Source of the DNA: a virus
Length of the DNA stretch: 22,135 nucleotides
Virus record (IMG/VR): IMGVR_UViG_3300033141_004106
Location: 1-22,135 of that record
Strand: one strand, 5' to 3'
Below, piece after piece: positions 1 through 5,802 of this stretch (the first letter of the stretch is position 1; the number at the start of each line of letters is the position of its first letter). Under the pieces are notes generated by a model. That model searched no databases. It saw nothing but the letters and a program-made list of their open reading frames with translations, and was not told the origin of the DNA. The position numbers were made by a program, and so were the translations under genes.

Positions 1-342
1 CAATCCAAATTCTACAAGATTAATATTTGCCTTAACCCAATCAAAAATATGCCTCCAAGCAACCTTTTTAGCTTGTTCTATTCGATAATCATTATTCCAA
101 GAAGAACGACCATTCTCCTCAAGCCAGTCGTATATTCCTTTAATCGCAATCGCAAAATGGACGGGTGCAGCCACTCCCTCTTTTAATGGATATTCGAATC
201 TCAAAACTTGAGTCCCTGAGCCGAAATCTTCTTCAAAAGAAACTTTTGTAGCCCCAAATCGAGCAAGTAAATTTCTTATATCTTCTTGACTCTTTGAAAT
301 CGGGACTCCTGTATCCCATGATTTAAGTGGTTTTTCTATCAT
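1..342 (-). CDS. Conserved phage protein, partial (runs off left edge)
   Basis: Reading leftwards, an ATG at 342 opens a frame with no stop to the window edge (114 codons). It is preceded by AAGGAGGGCGATTA, a strong ribosome binding site, which fixes the start. The protein begins MIEKPLKSWDTG and later has AWRHIFDWVKANINLVEFGL-type residues near the edge. I recall that general pattern (a short acidic protein with an AWR..WVKA..E..G motif) from uncharacterised phage proteins, but I can assign no function. It is the last visible gene of the leftward run that starts with the replication module. The C-terminus is missing, so true length and domains are unknown. Confidence 0.75.
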   Translation of the reverse strand, partial: MIEKPLKSWDTGVPISKSQEDIRNLLARFGATKVSFEEDFGSGTQVLRFEYPLKEGVAAPVHFAIAIKGIYDWLEENGRSSWNNDYRIEQAKKVAWRHIFDWVKANINLVEFGL

Positions 343-409
343 TAATCGCCCTCCTTATCAGGTCATAAAGCATGCAGCCTAATAAGAATAATACACCTAT
401 CGTTGACAT
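323..409 (-). CDS. Possible 28-residue membrane or lipoprotein peptide
   Basis: A small frame fills most of the otherwise empty 82-bp gap between its neighbours. It encodes MSTIGVLFLLGC followed by a polar, arginine-rich tail, and it overlaps the next gene by 20 nt. The hydrophobic N-terminus ending in LLGC resembles a lipobox, although no positive charges precede it. The ribosome binding site is weak (GAAAGAGC before ATG). It follows a gene for a membrane-anchored coiled coil, the layout of an inner/outer spanin pair, but the peptide is very short. It may equally be untranslated spacer. Confidence 0.3.
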   Translation of the reverse strand: MSTIGVLFLLGCMLYDLIRRAINDRKTT

Positions 410-424
410 GCTCTTTCAGTAAAA

Positions 425-628
425 TCACTTATTTTCTCTTCTCAATAATCTTTTCAACTCATCAATCTTGTTTTGCTTTCTTCTCACAGCATCAGAAAGT
501 TTACGCTTTTCCTCTTTCAGAGACAATAGTTCATCCTCAATGTCACTGAACTTCGCACCAAAAAGAATTGAAGTGCCAAACATACCAATGACAAAACCAA
601 TGAAAAAAATTAAGATTTTAATAAACAT
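425..628 (-). CDS. Small membrane-anchored coiled-coil protein (i-spanin-like?)
   Basis: This 67-residue protein has a hydrophobic segment at about residues 4-24 (FIKILIFFIGFVIGMFG and following). A highly charged helix from about residue 28 to the end has heptad-like leucines (DELLSLKEEKRKLSDAV, then KIDELKRLLRR). An AGGAGG lies 6 nt before the ATG. One N-terminal membrane segment plus a coiled coil is the topology of phage inner-membrane spanins, but many small phage membrane proteins share it. No lysin or holin is visible in the window, so the lysis role is inference only. It lies 10 bp after the sulfotransferase gene and so is probably co-transcribed. Confidence 0.75.
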   Translation of the reverse strand: MFIKILIFFIGFVIGMFGTSILFGAKFSDIEDELLSLKEEKRKLSDAVRRKQNKIDELKRLLRRENK

Positions 629-638
629 TGTAAACCTC

Positions 639-1331
639 CTATTCCCAATCTATTCCAAAGTGATTATAAAGCTCTGCATTAGGCCACCGGTAGTATTCAG
701 TAAGAAAATCAATAACTTCCCTATCAGGCTTTGGATAAGATTCTTTCTTTATCGGATTCTTCTTCTTTGGGTCATAATATAGAATTTTTTCTATCTCCTC
801 ATGTATATTGAGGAAATGGTTAAGAATGAAATTAACTACATCCTCAGGCATCTTAAAAAATGTTTCTGCTTTTACGATGAAAAACTTAGTCCTCTCATAG
901 AGGCTAACCCAATGTTTTAGATACTCTACATATCGGCCTCTTTTTAGCAGCTCAGAGTCCGGATTGAACAGCTCTGACTTTGATATCTTATGCTGCCAGT
1001 GCCAATAGTTCGACCATGCTCTATCAATGGGATTTCTTAATAGAACAATAAACTTATGGCTTGATTCAGGCAAATCTCTCTTGATCCGTATTGGTGCTGC
1101 GAATGAATACAGATAACCTGGTGTCGTATCAAAGCTTATCTTGGCTTTATCAGGTGTAAAGAATGTCTCATAATATCCAAGCCCTTTTTTATAGTTATAA
1201 TCCATATCGAAAAAGTGTATTTCTCTCTTCTTGGCAGGCTCTATTGATTTCGCTTGATTGAGTGTTTCTCTGAGTGAATTAGTGCCGGAACGACTAGCTC
1301 CGATTATGAAAAAATCAGGCAATCTATTCAT
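639..1331 (-). CDS. Sulfotransferase (PAPS-dependent family)
   Basis: The 230-residue protein carries both cofactor signatures of the sulfotransferase family. Near the N-terminus, PDFFIIGASRSGTNSL is the loop that binds the 5'-phosphosulfate of PAPS. Later, FIVLLRNPIDRAWSNYWHW contains the Arg and Ser (about R99 and S107) that bind the 3'-phosphate. KKREIHFFD between them matches the K-E-x-x-F segment of bacterial and heparan-type members. The enzyme would move a sulfuryl group from PAPS to a hydroxyl or amine, and the acceptor is unknown. I chose ATG 1331 because GGGAAG lies 4 nt upstream. An in-frame ATG at 1346 has no such site. The start overlaps the upstream gene by 8 nt. No PAPS synthesis genes are nearby, so it would depend on host PAPS. 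Confidence 0.88.
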   Translation of the reverse strand: MNRLPDFFIIGASRSGTNSLRETLNQAKSIEPAKKREIHFFDMDYNYKKGLGYYETFFTPDKAKISFDTTPGYLYSFAAPIRIKRDLPESSHKFIVLLRNPIDRAWSNYWHWQHKISKSELFNPDSELLKRGRYVEYLKHWVSLYERTKFFIVKAETFFKMPEDVVNFILNHFLNIHEEIEKILYYDPKKKNPIKKESYPKPDREVIDFLTEYYRWPNAELYNHFGIDWE

Positions 1332-1521
1332 TGTCTTCCCTTTCATTCTGCTTAGATAAAATCTTCTTCATTAAATCCCTCACTGCTACAATTTCCTTCG
1401 GAACTGTAATAAAAATATCTTCCGGATAAATCCGTAGCCACCATTTACAGACATCATAAAGTCCTGCTTTTCGGCCATTTTCTAAAAAAAGCTCTATTAT
1501 TTTTCTTTCTCTTTTTTTCAT
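1324..1521 (-). CDS. Hypothetical small protein
   Basis: This 65-residue charged protein starts MKKRERKIIELFLENG and contains a Trp pair (CKWWLRIYPEDIF). I recognise no family. Its ATG immediately follows the TAA of the preceding gene, and its end overlaps the sulfotransferase start, so it is probably translationally coupled to both. The segment is predicted to be mostly helical and has no membrane span. Function unknown; gene reality is supported by tight packing only. Confidence 0.6.
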   Translation of the reverse strand: MKKRERKIIELFLENGRKAGLYDVCKWWLRIYPEDIFITVPKEIVAVRDLMKKILSKQNEREDNE

Positions 1522-1689
1522 TTATTCCTCTCTACTAAGCATTTCTATAGCATCTTTCAGCTCTTCAATCTCACTATCTCTGTCTTCTTTTGTATCATTA
1601 ACATCCCAATTGATTTGATGGTATTGAAGATTTTGCAGGAATCTCAACCTTAAAAGAAGTTGTCTTATAGCTCTTTTGAATCTTCTCAT
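1522..1689 (-). CDS. Hypothetical small basic protein
   Basis: A 55-residue protein with an arginine-rich N-terminus (MRRFKRAIRQLLLRLRFL) and an acidic C-terminal half (DRDSEIEELKDAIEML). I chose the ATG at 1689 because it forms an ATGA overlap with the stop of the RNase HII gene and has GAGGG about 9 nt upstream. A longer reading from 1722 would lie inside RNase HII and lacks a ribosome site. No family recognised. The split charge suggests a small helical binding protein, which is inference. Confidence 0.55.
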   Translation of the reverse strand: MRRFKRAIRQLLLRLRFLQNLQYHQINWDVNDTKEDRDSEIEELKDAIEMLSREE

Positions 1690-2306
1690 TTCGTTTTTCC
1701 CTCTTGTATTTTTTTCCACCATGACTTACCATAGTTCACTCTCATATATGGACAAGCGCCATCTTTTCTGATTTTTTCATACATAACTTTATCAGGTGAG
1801 CCGTGATTTTTCTCGATATTATATCCTGGAAAAAATGAACCAAAACCCCTGAAGAGGCTATCCATGTATATTTTACCAACAGTGCTAGCAGCAGAGACAG
1901 CATAAACTTTGCTATCAGCATCAATCATGCATTCAACTGGTATGGCAACTTTGCTTTTGAAATAGTTCATCCATTCTTTTGAGAAGGGCCCATCTATAAT
2001 AGCTTTTTCTGGTTTGATGTTCATCTCCAGGAGCTGCAGATATAAGCTCTCAAGAGCTGAGGCTATAGCATAGTTACGAGCTTTATAGATTCCAACGCTG
2101 TTTATTGAATTTACCGTCGCAGGTGCTATTGTATAGATGCTATTATACTGCAGTTTCTCAAAAAGCTTTAGTCTCTGTTTATGAGTCAGTAACTTTGAAT
2201 CTTTGACACCCCTTACCTTTTTCAGTGGGTACAAAGCACATACCACACAATCACCAGATAATGAGGGCGAGAAATTATTTTCATCAATTCCTATTACTGA
2301 AATCAT
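1686..2306 (-). CDS. rnhB: Ribonuclease HII
   Basis: The 206-residue protein matches RNase HII, which cuts the RNA strand of RNA-DNA hybrids and nicks at ribonucleotides in DNA. The signature GIDE places catalytic Asp8 and Glu9. VRGVKDSKLLTHKQR matches the family's G(L/V)xDSKxLT motif. IIDGP gives Asp105, and DADSKVYAVSAASTVGK gives Asp131 in the DAK...SAAS block. The C-terminal end (HGSPD ... GACPYMRVNYGKSW) corresponds to the GYGT...HR.SF region. Length is normal. All four acidic residues appear present, so activity is likely. The loop after GIDE (NNFSPSLSGD) departs from the usual AGRGPLAGP. The gene starts in an ATGA overlap with the gene before it, placing it in the replication operon. 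A role in removing replication primers is inference. Confidence 0.88.
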   Translation of the reverse strand: MISVIGIDENNFSPSLSGDCVVCALYPLKKVRGVKDSKLLTHKQRLKLFEKLQYNSIYTIAPATVNSINSVGIYKARNYAIASALESLYLQLLEMNIKPEKAIIDGPFSKEWMNYFKSKVAIPVECMIDADSKVYAVSAASTVGKIYMDSLFRGFGSFFPGYNIEKNHGSPDKVMYEKIRKDGACPYMRVNYGKSWWKKIQEGKTK

Positions 2307-2644
2307 CCCAAACCTCTCTTATTAACTGACTTTTCATATAATTCAAAAGCAGCTTCAATCATTTTCTCTCCAATGTCATCAGCTTTCTTTAAGATTTCTA
2401 TCTCTTCCTTCTGAGTTCTTTTAAAACCCTCTACAACAAATAACAACATCGCTGTCAGCTCTTCAATTTCAGGAAGCCTTTCAGGTAGCTCTTCATCAAT
2501 ATTAAGCAGGTTCAACACAAACAGCCCGCCTGAATAATAGCCCAAGCAGTATGAACGAAAGTCTGGTGTCTGGCTTCCACAAATTTTTGTTGCTGAAAGC
2601 GTCCAGGCTAAGAGCTCTAATTCTTTTTTTGTTAATTTTTTCAT
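2303..2644 (-). CDS. Hypothetical helical protein of the replication operon
   Basis: A 113-residue protein beginning MKKLTKKELELLAWTLSATK. The ATG at 2644 is chosen because AAGGAGGTTATC precedes it, while an in-frame ATG at 2710 lies inside the upstream gene without a ribosome site. The sequence is helical, with an aromatic and glycine patch (SYCLGYYSGGLF) and an acidic region. No catalytic motif or family is recognised. It sits between the probable helicase loader and RNase HII, overlapping the latter by 4 nt, so a replication-associated role is possible but unproven. Confidence 0.65.
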   Translation of the reverse strand: MKKLTKKELELLAWTLSATKICGSQTPDFRSYCLGYYSGGLFVLNLLNIDEELPERLPEIEELTAMLLFVVEGFKRTQKEEIEILKKADDIGEKMIEAAFELYEKSVNKRGLG

Positions 2645-2666
2645 GATAACCTCCTTTTTTCTTATT

Positions 2667-3146
2667 TCATAGTCCTCCATATTTTTTTTGATATATTTCA
2701 TACGCATCAATAATTAATTTTCTGTATCTGTCATTATGTTCGTCTAAACTGCCGGGCCTTTTTCTCTTCTCTAGAGCTTTTTTTGCCTCATTATAAAGAC
2801 ATTCACACGGCCTTGCTATCAATCGTCTATGACTGTCTTTTGAAACTAACCAGCCTTTCCAATCGCATTTCTCACAACCTACTTTTCTATTTTTACTCTC
2901 ACTCTCTTCAATATACTCAAGAGCTCTTCTTATCTCTGTAATAGATACCATTGAACGTCTAAGAAACTTATCATCTGGATCTCTCATATCTATTGCGGTA
3001 TTTATTGCTCTTTTTAAAATTGGCAGCGGATAACCTTTTAACTCACTATAGTAAAACTCGAGAGTATCAAGACTTATTTTTTGGCCAAAATGCTGCGCCA
3101 TTCTGTCAAGAGCAACCTTGAATTGTGGTTTATCCTTAAAGTCCAT
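2667..3146 (-). CDS. Probable replicative helicase loader, zinc-binding
   Basis: The 159-residue protein has an N-terminal helical domain in which FYYSELKGYPLPILKRAINTAI resembles phage helicase-loader/inhibitor proteins (G39P-like; the recognisable pattern is FY..LKDY....L..A). It is followed by a charged linker, then a four-cysteine site at about C91, C94, C114 and C116 (CEKC ... CEC) suggesting one zinc. Loaders of this type deliver the replicative DnaB-type helicase to the origin opened by the phage initiator. The ATG at 3146 follows TAGAGGGTGAAT. A GTG 6 nt upstream would put the ribosome site inside the gene. The initiator gene ends just before it, reproducing the lambda O-P order. The family assignment comes from pattern and context and is moderate. 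Confidence 0.6.
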   Translation of the reverse strand: MDFKDKPQFKVALDRMAQHFGQKISLDTLEFYYSELKGYPLPILKRAINTAIDMRDPDDKFLRRSMVSITEIRRALEYIEESESKNRKVGCEKCDWKGWLVSKDSHRRLIARPCECLYNEAKKALEKRKRPGSLDEHNDRYRKLIIDAYEIYQKKYGGL

Positions 3147-3155
3147 ATTCACCCT

Positions 3156-3926
3156 CTATTTCTTTTTCAACCAATCTTTATATTTTTTCTGTTCTTCTTC
3201 TTCTTTCTGTAATCCGCTTTCAACCCAGAGTCTACCAAACTGTTTTCTCAATTTGTCTGCTGAAAGTATGTTCTTATACCAGAAATCACTCTCATCGAAA
3301 ATCCAAGCTATAAGTCTCTTTATCTCGTTTTCTGTTGCTTCTTTTTTCTCAATCATAATTTTAAAAGTATTAGCCCAGTTGTCTAAATAAGCTTTACCTT
3401 GAAACTTATGTCTTGGTAACCTTTCTTTGATTTTTTCTTCAAAGAAAACAGCAAGTTCAGAATATTTTTCTGAACATTTCTTTTTTACTTTACTTTCTTT
3501 TACTTTATTTAAACTTATAGGCGATTTAATCTGATTTAATCCTGAGTTCTCATGATTAATTCCTGAGTTGATTATATTTTCCTCTGTTGGGGCAGGGATT
3601 TTAGACTTAGCTTCTCTATTTTTATCTATTTTTTGATATTTATGAAATTTTTCTAATTGAAGGTACAGTTCATCATTAGCTTTGTATAAAATAATTAATC
3701 TTGCTTCTGCTAATTCATTTATTAATTTTTTAATTTTAGATATTGTCATAGATTTAATTTTTGGGAATATGTGGCCTTTAATTAAATCAGGATCGGCTGA
3801 ATATCTACCCTCAGCATCTAAATGGGGAATAAGCCAGGTGTATAAAAGTCTGGCTGAATCTGATTTTAGAAATCCTAATGATTTGCTGTTAGAAATACAT
3901 TTTTTAATCATTCGTCCTTCAGGCAC
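3156..3926 (-). CDS. Phage replication initiator (winged-helix, DnaD/replisome-organizer type)
   Basis: The 256-residue protein opens with MPEGRMIKKCISNS, then SARLLYTWLIPHLDAEGRYSADP and IKGHIFPKI, the typical N-terminal DNA-binding domain of phage replisome organizers (about residues 1-95). A low-complexity linker follows (about 100-150), rich in Asn, Ser and Lys. A C-terminal domain (about 155-245) has Trp-rich helices (YLDNWANTFKIMIE, IAWIFDESDFWYKN) as in DnaD-like proteins. Translation probably starts at GTG 3926, five nt after AGGGGG, and a Met six codons later lacks good spacing. The linker is encoded by iteron-like repeats and an AT-rich tract (3476-3569), suggesting that the origin lies in the gene. 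The pseudoknotted RNA ends 15 nt upstream. Confidence 0.85.
   Translation of the reverse strand: MPEGRMIKKCISNSKSLGFLKSDSARLLYTWLIPHLDAEGRYSADPDLIKGHIFPKIKSMTISKIKKLINELAEARLIILYKANDELYLQLEKFHKYQKIDKNREAKSKIPAPTEENIINSGINHENSGLNQIKSPISLNKVKESKVKKKCSEKYSELAVFFEEKIKERLPRHKFQGKAYLDNWANTFKIMIEKKEATENEIKRLIAWIFDESDFWYKNILSADKLRKQFGRLWVESGLQKEEEEQKKYKDWLKKK
3476..3569. repeat. Candidate replication origin: iterons and AT-rich tract inside the initiator gene
   Basis: Two 17-bp near-identical repeats lie 21 bp apart: TGATTTAATCCTGAGTT at 3532-3548 and TGATTAATTCCTGAGTT at 3553-3569 (15 of 17 identical). A third partial copy, GATTTAATC, is at 3523-3531. Next to them, 3476-3520 is strongly AT-rich with a strand bias: the plus strand is T-rich and nearly free of G. 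Iterons inside the linker of the initiator gene followed by an asymmetric AT-rich segment is the architecture of the lambda origin in gene O. The repeats also encode a repeated peptide (INSGINHENSGLN), so a coding explanation is possible. Confidence 0.5.
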
Positions 3927-3940
3927 TATTTCCCCCTAAT

Positions 3941-4057
3941 AAAAAAAAGCCCCGATGCAACCTTACTTGGTAGTGGCAATTGGATGTCTCTGAATAGAGA
4001 CAGGCTACATTCGGGGCTTTATTTTCAATATTCATTTTCCACTACCAAGTTTGTCAT
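3941..4057 (-). ncRNA. Pseudoknotted RNA with own promoter and T8 tail (leader or small RNA)
   Basis: A minus-strand transcript predicted to start near 4057 begins with ACTTGGTAGTGG (4050-4039). It then forms a long stem between 4020-4003 and 3962-3946 (AAAGCCCCGA with TCGGGGCTTT, extended by seven pairs after one bulge). Inside is a second hairpin, TGTCTCT-ATTC-AGAGACA (4002-3985). The remaining loop holds CCACTACCAAGT (3976-3965), a perfect 12-nt complement of the 5' segment, giving a pseudoknot. The stem is followed by T8 (3948-3941), a terminator-like end. Two stem pairs are G-U in the minus-strand RNA but would be A-C mismatches on the plus strand, so the minus strand is the functional one. 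The element ends 15 nt before the GTG of the initiator gene. I match it to no known RNA family. Confidence 0.7.
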
Positions 4058-4063
4058 GCTTCA

Positions 4064-4093
4064 ATTATAAAAAACTGAATTAAGCTTTGTCAA
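4064..4093 (-). promoter_or_regulatory. Sigma-70 promoter for the structured RNA and replication operon
   Basis: On the minus strand, TTGACA (4093-4088) and TATAAT (4069-4064) are separated by 18 nt. Both hexamers are perfect consensus. Initiation about 7 nt downstream would fall near 4057, just before the 5' arm of the pseudoknot. It would drive the RNA element and, on readthrough, the initiator gene and those after it. Confidence 0.8.
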
Positions 4094-4108
4094 GAACTTT
4101 TTTCATAA

Positions 4109-4171
4109 GAGAGAGCCACCAGCCCGAAAGCAAAAGGAGGACGAAAGGGGGGATTGACTGACAGCTCTCTC
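4109..4171 (-). other. Long RNA hairpin with C/U-rich loop at the end of the recombination operon
   Basis: In minus-strand RNA, GAGAGAGCUGUCAGUC (4171-4156) pairs with GGCUGGUGGCUCUCUC (4124-4109) over 16 contiguous pairs, four of them G-U. Those four would be mismatches on the plus strand, so the minus-strand transcript carries the structure. The 31-nt loop (4155-4125) is C/U-rich and contains CCCCCC and CCUCC. It begins 7 nt after the stop of the preceding gene and lies before the promoter at 4064-4093. No U-run follows, so it is not an ordinary intrinsic terminator. Roles could include mRNA 3'-end protection, Rho loading or protein binding. Confidence 0.55.
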
Positions 4172-4178
4172 ATTGATT

Positions 4179-4361
4179 TTAATTCTTTTTCTTCAGCGCA
4201 CGTGGCAATAAGTCAACGTTACCATTAAGATACTCAAGCTCTTTTCTTAATCCATATAACTGCACTGCAATTTCTTTAAAGGAGCATCTTTGTAAGTGCT
4301 TTAGCCATAACTCACAAGTTTCATCACATGTACTTTTTGTAAATGGACAAAGATTTCTCAT
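4179..4361 (-). CDS. Small four-cysteine protein
   Basis: A 60-residue protein whose first half is CPFTKSTCDETCELWL followed by RC: cysteines at positions 5, 12, 16 and 26. This spacing resembles small uncharacterised phage proteins that probably bind zinc or an Fe-S cluster. The C-terminal half is a charged helix. A strong AGGAGG sits 6 nt before the ATG, which overlaps the preceding stop as ATGA. It is the last gene of the recombination operon, directly followed by the hairpin at 4109-4171. Function unknown. Confidence 0.7.
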   Translation of the reverse strand: MRNLCPFTKSTCDETCELWLKHLQRCSFKEIAVQLYGLRKELEYLNGNVDLLPRALKKKN

Positions 4362-4816
4362 TGTTTACCTCCTATACCCAAGCATTCATCACTAACAACA
4401 GCCCTCCTTACTGTCTCTGTTTTCCATTCAATCTTGCAGCTCGGCATGAGCTTCGGGTTATAAGCAATGATTTCAATTTCAACGAATCTTGATTCTTCTC
4501 TAAGAAAATCATACGCTTTTAAAAATATCAACTTACCCTCGTCATTGATGTGAGCAAATCTCTCCAATTTTAAACCAGGAAAAGCCGACTCAATTAACTT
4601 ACAAACCAACTTGAACTCACCAGAATCAACCTCTTTTTTACTTCTTACATCCCCTTTCCAGATTGATAGATTGAAACCTACATCATTGACATCAATATTC
4701 CAGCCCATAGGAAGAGCACATTCAATTTTGTCTGCAACATCTTTACAAAGCTCAATTCTTTTTAGATATAAATTGTATCTTTCTTTAGCTCTTTTTTTAG
4801 CTTCTGCATAATTCAT
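4358..4816 (-). CDS. Hypothetical protein of the recombination operon
   Basis: A 152-residue protein, start MNYAEAKKRAKERYNLYLKR, with a helical N-terminal third and a mixed alpha/beta remainder (FVEIEIIAYNPKLMPSCKIEWKTE looks like two strands). I recognise no family or catalytic motif. Both ends are ATGA overlaps, with the exonuclease gene upstream and the four-cysteine gene downstream, so it is translationally coupled to recombination functions. It might be an accessory to the nuclease, but nothing in the sequence proves this. Confidence 0.7.
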   Translation of the reverse strand: MNYAEAKKRAKERYNLYLKRIELCKDVADKIECALPMGWNIDVNDVGFNLSIWKGDVRSKKEVDSGEFKLVCKLIESAFPGLKLERFAHINDEGKLIFLKAYDFLREESRFVEIEIIAYNPKLMPSCKIEWKTETVRRAVVSDECLGIGGKQ

Positions 4817-5802
4817 TGTCCACCTCCAAGCTTTTTAATAGCAACCCTGAACGCTTCTCTCTTCTGAGCAAATTCTTTTTTTATTTCATCCGGTACTTTG
4901 TAAAATGTTGTCTCGTACTTTTTGCTCTCAATTAAGAAATCACCGACTACTGCGTTCTTGCCTCTGAACATAGTCTTGATTTCTTTATCAATTGCTTGGT
5001 ACTCTTCAGCAGCGCTTTTCAACTCTTCTCTTCTTTGAAGCTTTTCAACTAAATCTTCATCTGAAATAATATCAAACCCTTCACCAAAGTCTTTGTCCGG
5101 GAAGCAATGCGTAAGAGAGAAATCACATGATGTACATATATCTTTGTACTGAGGCTCTGGGATTATACCTTTCTCTGCATTTTTGTTTGCTCTTTCTGCT
5201 CTCTTCAGCAGCTCTTCAGCATAGTCATAATCAAGGTTCATTACCCAAAACAAAAACCTGCCACTCACCTTGTCATAAAAAATCCAGAGTCCATATTCAA
5301 CACCTTTCTGCAACATGTAGATCATCAACTGAGCAGGATATTTTCTTACCCAATGGTACTTTGATTTTGTCAGTGGTATGCCTTGATTCTTGTGCTGAAT
5401 AATTGACCTGAATACATTAGGTGAGCATGCCTTGTGTTCTGCTGGAATCTCAGCCTTCTTGCCGTCTACATTGAGCCAAGCAACACCATCAGTCCTGCCA
5501 GAGATTTTGTACTTGTGCCATCTGTAGTACTGGGCAGCAGGCTGAATTGGCAGCCCTGCTTGGTTCAGGAAAGTGAGGTTCGGCAGTTCAACAATGTTGC
5601 CAGTCCTGAAGAGCTGCTTCTTGTCAGGCGTTAGTCTCGGTCTGAGCTCACCTTTTAGCCTGCAAAGAGCATGATATGTGTCACAGTCAACCCCTAAGTC
5701 AGAAGCCCTGTTTGTATCTCTGCTGACAGAATCAGTGATTTCAGAAAGAATGTGCTTCTGTAATTTTTCCTCAAGCATAGATTCTATTTTCTCAATATTC
5801 AT
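4813..5802 (-). CDS. Cas4/RecB-like PD-(D/E)XK exonuclease with Fe-S cysteines
   Basis: The 329-residue protein has the order of a RecB-family nuclease: GRTDGVAW supplies Asp105, IPAEHKA supplies Glu122 and Lys124 of the (D/E)XK element, and YPAQLMIYML (Gln158, Tyr162) is the downstream Q...Y motif. A Cys near the N-terminus (C40, in ASDLGVDCDTYHAL) plus three near the C-terminal side (C223, C226, C233 in CTSCDFSLTHC) match the four-cysteine Fe-S arrangement of Cas4 and AddB. A C-terminal helical extension (about 250-329) is additional. It likely degrades DNA ends to create single strands for the annealing protein encoded just upstream, whose stop overlaps this start by 4 nt. No CRISPR array or other cas gene is present, so a phage recombination role is favoured. 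Confidence 0.82.
   Translation of the reverse strand: MNIEKIESMLEEKLQKHILSEITDSVSRDTNRASDLGVDCDTYHALCRLKGELRPRLTPDKKQLFRTGNIVELPNLTFLNQAGLPIQPAAQYYRWHKYKISGRTDGVAWLNVDGKKAEIPAEHKACSPNVFRSIIQHKNQGIPLTKSKYHWVRKYPAQLMIYMLQKGVEYGLWIFYDKVSGRFLFWVMNLDYDYAEELLKRAERANKNAEKGIIPEPQYKDICTSCDFSLTHCFPDKDFGEGFDIISDEDLVEKLQRREELKSAAEEYQAIDKEIKTMFRGKNAVVGDFLIESKKYETTFYKVPDEIKKEFAQKREAFRVAIKKLGGGQ

Noticed and set aside
3682-3939. Plus-strand frame of 85 codons opposite the initiator gene.
   Set aside because: The minus-strand protein is a clear replication initiator. The opposite frame has no ribosome site and no recognisable features.
3946-4020. tRNA-like reading: GCCCCGA ... TCGGGGC could be a seven-base acceptor stem.
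   Set aside because: There is no T-arm GTTCRA, no anticodon arm of correct size and no CCA or discriminator context. The interior instead forms the 7-bp hairpin and the pseudoknot.
4109-4171. Self-cleaving ribozyme in the structured gap (GAAAG, CGAAAGG and CTGAC pieces).
   Set aside because: The hammerhead core CUGANGA ... GAAA with three stems is not present on either strand, and I could not fit other ribozyme cores.
4813-5802. Cas4 as part of a CRISPR adaptation module.
   Set aside because: No cas1, cas2 or repeat-spacer array appears in the window. The coupled annealing-type gene supports a phage recombination role.
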